NCBI RefSeq assembly: GCF_003144325.1
Contig: NZ_PENS01000018.1
Span: 21,940-85,939, forward strand
Length of the DNA: 64,000 nucleotides
Direction: 5' to 3'
From: Proteus terrae
GTDB taxonomy: Bacteria; Pseudomonadota; Gammaproteobacteria; Enterobacterales; Enterobacteriaceae
Shown: positions 61,332-64,000 of the stretch, piece by piece
Layout of the letters: every line of letters starts with the position of its first letter
Position numbering within the stretch: position 1 is the stretch's first letter
Notes under the pieces: generated by a model
The model's input: the letters and a program-made list of their open reading frames with translations, nothing else
Told to the model about the DNA's origin: nothing
Database searches by the model: none
Translations under genes and position numbers: made by a program

Positions 61332-62108
61332 ATGGATAAAATAACGATTAAGACGGCCGATGAAATTGAGTTAATGCGTGAATCAGGACGCTTATTAGCG
61401 AAAGTTTTTACAATGCTTGATGATTTTATTGTACCAGGTGTTTCTACACTAGAAATTAACGATAAGGTTGATGACTTTATTGTCAATGAACTTCAATCGA
61501 GACCAGCAAGTAAAGGTCAATATGGCTATGAATATGTGTTAAATACATCTATAAATGAAGTTGTTTGTCATGGTGTACCAAAATCAGATGAGCGCTTAAA
61601 AAGTAAAGATATTATTAATGTTGATATTACACTAGAAAAAAATGGATTTATTGCTGACTCTAGTAAAATGTATATTATGCCTGAGGCGTCTCCTATCGCG
61701 CGGAAATTAGCAAAAACAACGTATCAAGCAATGTGGGAAGGTATTAAGGAAGTAAAACCAGGTGCGACATTAGGTGATATTGGTCATGCTATTCAAAGCT
61801 TTGCACAAAGTCATGGATATAGTGTAGTGAGAGAGTACTGTGGGCATGGAATAGGAAGAGAAATGCATGAAGCGCCACAAGTACTACATTATGGTATTAA
61901 AGGTCAAGGTGTTGAATTAAAAGAAGGTATGACTTTCACGATTGAACCAATGATAAATCAAGGCGGCGCTAAAATAAAAACCAAAAAAGATGGTTGGACT
62001 GTTGTGACAAGGGATAAAAAATTATCCGCTCAATCAGAACATACTATTTTAGTAACAGCAACAGGGTATGAAGTACTCACTTTACGTCCGGAAGAAGTAT
62101 TACCATAA
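61332..62108 (+). CDS. Type I methionine aminopeptidase, second copy
   Basis: A 258-residue MAP that removes N-terminal Met. All five metal ligands are visible: Asp in NVDITLE, Asp in ADSSKM, His in GHGIGREMHE, Glu in TIEPMIN and Glu in SEHTIL. The usual housekeeping map lies beside rpsB, so this is an extra gene, here coupled to a ParD-like protein. It differs from E. coli MAP in several otherwise conserved spots, such as ADSSK for the usual GDTSK. Confidence 0.9.
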   Translation: MDKITIKTADEIELMRESGRLLAKVFTMLDDFIVPGVSTLEINDKVDDFIVNELQSRPASKGQYGYEYVLNTSINEVVCHGVPKSDERLKSKDIINVDITLEKNGFIADSSKMYIMPEASPIARKLAKTTYQAMWEGIKEVKPGATLGDIGHAIQSFAQSHGYSVVREYCGHGIGREMHEAPQVLHYGIKGQGVELKEGMTFTIEPMINQGGAKIKTKKDGWTVVTRDKKLSAQSEHTILVTATGYEVLTLRPEEVLP

Positions 62109-62380
62109 TTACAACTCTCTTATATTTATAGCCATTTTAAGAAAAAATATTCTTTGTAATTTCAAAATGATTTAATTTTTAATTAAAGTGGCTAGTTGCA
62201 TTTCCTTTATTTTTCATTTCTATCAATAAATTAAGTTTATAGCTCATATTTTTATAAATCCGAGTTGTAAATTACACTTTGGCCACTATATTAATATCAA
62301 TACTTATTAAGTATTAATGGATCATCATTAAATGATTGCAGGATGCGATTGTTACTCTATGGAAAAATAAGGACGTTAAT

Positions 62381-62725
62381 ATGGAGAATATTTCAAAAAC
62401 TTTAGAAGAGTGGGGATCATGGGTAGCCAATGATCAAGATGCTGTTAATATATTGAATAATAATGGAAAAGAGGTTATTCCAGATCGTATAAAATTGAGA
62501 AAAAAATGCACTCATCATAATGCAAATATTATCAATGATTTAATGAAAAGATTGATGGCGCACAACAAAGAAGATTATCAGTTAATTATTAATTATTATG
62601 TTTTTGGTAAAACGTTTATACAGCTTGCAAAATATGATCAATGTTCTGATACGTATATTGGTAAAAAGTTAAAAAAAGCGGAAGGAATGATTGAGGGTAT
62701 GCTAATTTTCTCCAGATTTAATTGA
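62381..62725 (+). CDS. Second Q-like antiterminator
   Basis: A 114-residue protein of the Phage_antitermQ type, diverged from the copy at 43376: TLEEWGSWVANDQ, INYYVFGKTFIQLAKYDQCS and KKAEGMIEGML are shared patterns. The ATG at 62381 has AAGGA upstream. No late phage genes follow; the lipase gene is next. It may be a leftover of the same or of another prophage. Confidence 0.72.
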   Translation: MENISKTLEEWGSWVANDQDAVNILNNNGKEVIPDRIKLRKKCTHHNANIINDLMKRLMAHNKEDYQLIINYYVFGKTFIQLAKYDQCSDTYIGKKLKKAEGMIEGMLIFSRFN

Positions 62726-62955
62726 GACTATTAGTAAAAAATCAAAATTTATTAAAATAATGCTTTACGATCGTAAAATAGAGATTAATCTAATAACACT
62801 TAGAACAAATAAGGTATCAAAATACGATGTTTACTATAATTTTGTACTTCAAAGATTATATTTTAAATATTGTATTCTAACTATTGTTTTAAGTATTGCT
62901 AATAGGATGTTTAGCAAATTAAATAAATTAATTTAAACCCAAGGAGTGGAAAAAT
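62726..62955. other. AT-rich leader region of the lipase gene
   Basis: About 230 bases of AT-rich sequence with no ORF. It must hold the lipase promoter; I see no clear operator. Confidence 0.4.
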
Positions 62956-63819
62956 ATGTCAACTACATATCCAATTGTTTTAGTTCATGGTTTATCTGGT
63001 TTTGATGATATCGTCGGCTATCCTTATTTTTATGGTATCGCTGATGCATTAGAAAAGGATGGCCATAAAGTTTTCACTGCATCTCTTTCCGCATTTAACT
63101 CGAACGAAGTTCGTGGCGAACAACTTTGGGAGTTTGTGCAAAAAGTTCTCAAAGAAACTAAAGCAAAAAAAGTAAATTTAATCGGTCATAGCCAAGGCCC
63201 ATTAGCTTGCCGTTATGTTGCTGCAAAGCATGCTAAAAGTATTGCTTCTGTTACCTCTGTTAATGGTGTAAACCATGGTTCAGAGATTGCAGATTTAGTA
63301 CGACGCATTATGCGTAAGGATAGTGTGCCAGAATATGTTGCTGATGCTGTAATGAAAGCTATTGGTACTATTATTTCTACATTTTCAGGTAATCGAGGTA
63401 ATCCACAAGATGCCATCGCTGCATTAGAAGCATTAACAACTGAAAATGTAACAGAATTTAATAAAAAGTACCCACAAGGGCTGCCAGCTATTCGTGGTGG
63501 TGAAGGCAAAGAAGTCGTAAATGGCGTTCATTACTATTCATTTGGTAGTTATATCCAAGGTTTGATTGCAGGTGAAAGAGGTAATTTACTGGATCCTACT
63601 CATGCAGCAATGCGTGTATTAAGTGCATTCTTTACCGAGCGTGAAAATGATGGCTTAGTAGGTCGTACAAGTATGCGATTAGGTAAACTGATTAAGGATG
63701 ATTATGCTGAAGATCATCTGGATATGGTAAATCAGGTTGCTGGATTAGTCGGGCGTGGTGAAGATATTGTTGCTATTTATACAAACCATGCGAATTTTTT
63801 AGCAAGTAAAAAGCTTTAA
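62956..63819 (+). CDS. lipA: Secreted Proteus-type lipase
   Basis: A 287-residue alpha/beta-hydrolase lipase very like the well-studied P. mirabilis and P. vulgaris lipases. The nucleophile is Ser79 in IGHSQGP, the oxyanion region is LVHGLSGF, and the Asp and His are probably in ENDGLVGRT and DHLDMVNQ. There is no signal peptide and no Cys, as in Proteus lipases, which leave the cell by a type I route. AAGGAG precedes the ATG. Confidence 0.94.
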   Translation: MSTTYPIVLVHGLSGFDDIVGYPYFYGIADALEKDGHKVFTASLSAFNSNEVRGEQLWEFVQKVLKETKAKKVNLIGHSQGPLACRYVAAKHAKSIASVTSVNGVNHGSEIADLVRRIMRKDSVPEYVADAVMKAIGTIISTFSGNRGNPQDAIAALEALTTENVTEFNKKYPQGLPAIRGGEGKEVVNGVHYYSFGSYIQGLIAGERGNLLDPTHAAMRVLSAFFTERENDGLVGRTSMRLGKLIKDDYAEDHLDMVNQVAGLVGRGEDIVAIYTNHANFLASKKL

Positions 63820-63856
63820 TTATCTTTGCATACTGGTTGTGAAATAATCTAATACG

Positions 63857-63887
63857 AATGGCTCTAATTAATTTAGAGCCATTTTTA
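63857..63887 (+). terminator. Terminator after the lipase gene
   Basis: AATGGCTCTAA and TTAGAGCCATT form a perfect 11-base stem around TTAA, followed by TTTTATT. Confidence 0.92.
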
Positions 63888-63933
63888 TTATGGCTTTAGC
63901 CAGTTTAAGTCGCGCTAGCGTCTTAAACATAAA

Positions 63934-63952
63934 ACCACCTGCTTTGCAGGTG
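63934..63952. repeat. Strong hairpin near the window end
   Basis: CCACCTGC-TTT-GCAGGTGG is a perfect 8-base stem with a 3-base loop and no T tract on the plus strand. It could be an IS200/IS605-type end or a dispersed palindromic repeat; the sequence beyond the window is needed. Confidence 0.45.
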
Positions 63953-64000
63953 GCGTTCAAGGGTTATACCAAGAAAAACACCTTTCCGTTACGATATAGA

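Noticed and set aside
36020..64000. Second copy of the icd 3' end as right attachment site
   Set aside because: I looked by eye for a repeat of the last icd bases or of the TCCCCAAAA region downstream and found none, so the right boundary of the prophage is left open.

Overview
The window is a stretch of chromosome from a Proteus species (Morganellaceae, Gammaproteobacteria). It is AT-rich. The core genes follow the E. coli order around fab, mfd, lolCDE, phoPQ, purB and icd, and the last gene is a secreted lipase of the Proteus mirabilis / P. vulgaris type. The species is inferred from protein resemblance only.

Positions 1-36.1 kb are core chromosome. The fatty-acid cluster plsX(partial)-fabH-fabD-fabG-acpP-fabF runs into pabC-mltG-tmk-holB-tatD. 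Then come hinT-ycfL-lpoB-thiK-nagZ-ycfP, ndh with a perfect FNR box, and a YcfJ-like protein without the glycine zipper. mfd lies on the minus strand, followed by lolCDE, cobB (long form), pepT and a small membrane protein. The minus-strand blocks are roxA, phoQ-phoP, purB-hflD-mnmA and nudJ-rluE; purB keeps the intragenic PurR operator. icd closes the core block.

Positions 36.1-44.5 kb are the left half of a lambdoid prophage inserted beside icd: integrase, excisionase, a YfdR-like HD hydrolase, CI and Cro with operators on both sides of cI, a CII-type regulator, a replication protein, a KilA-N protein, a DUF968 HNH protein and a Q-like antiterminator. A cold-shock gene follows, with a small CxxC ORF that has no standard start codon. 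I found no head, tail or lysis genes. A 31-codon terminase relic at 52.4 kb and a second Q-like gene at 62.4 kb suggest that what lay beyond has been deleted and overwritten.

Positions 44.6-62.8 kb are a mosaic of accessory genes and gene debris. The intact items include a small heat-shock protein, an IbrA/IbrB-like PAPS-reductase/ParB pair, a methyltransferase and an orphan PltB/SubB-like AB5 toxin B subunit next to a periplasmic lysozyme inhibitor. Further along are an AadA-like aminoglycoside adenylyltransferase, a YqaE protein, an Imm33-like immunity protein, a YedE/DUF3343 selenium-type pair, several small secreted proteins and a ParD-like/methionine aminopeptidase pair. The broken items include a nuclease bacteriocin cut off at the start of its DNase domain and joined to an inverted, truncated nucleotidyltransferase, plus a methyltransferase relic, a Sel1-repeat pseudogene and a DUF7832-like pseudogene.

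The window ends with the lipase gene, its terminator and a strong hairpin of unknown origin.
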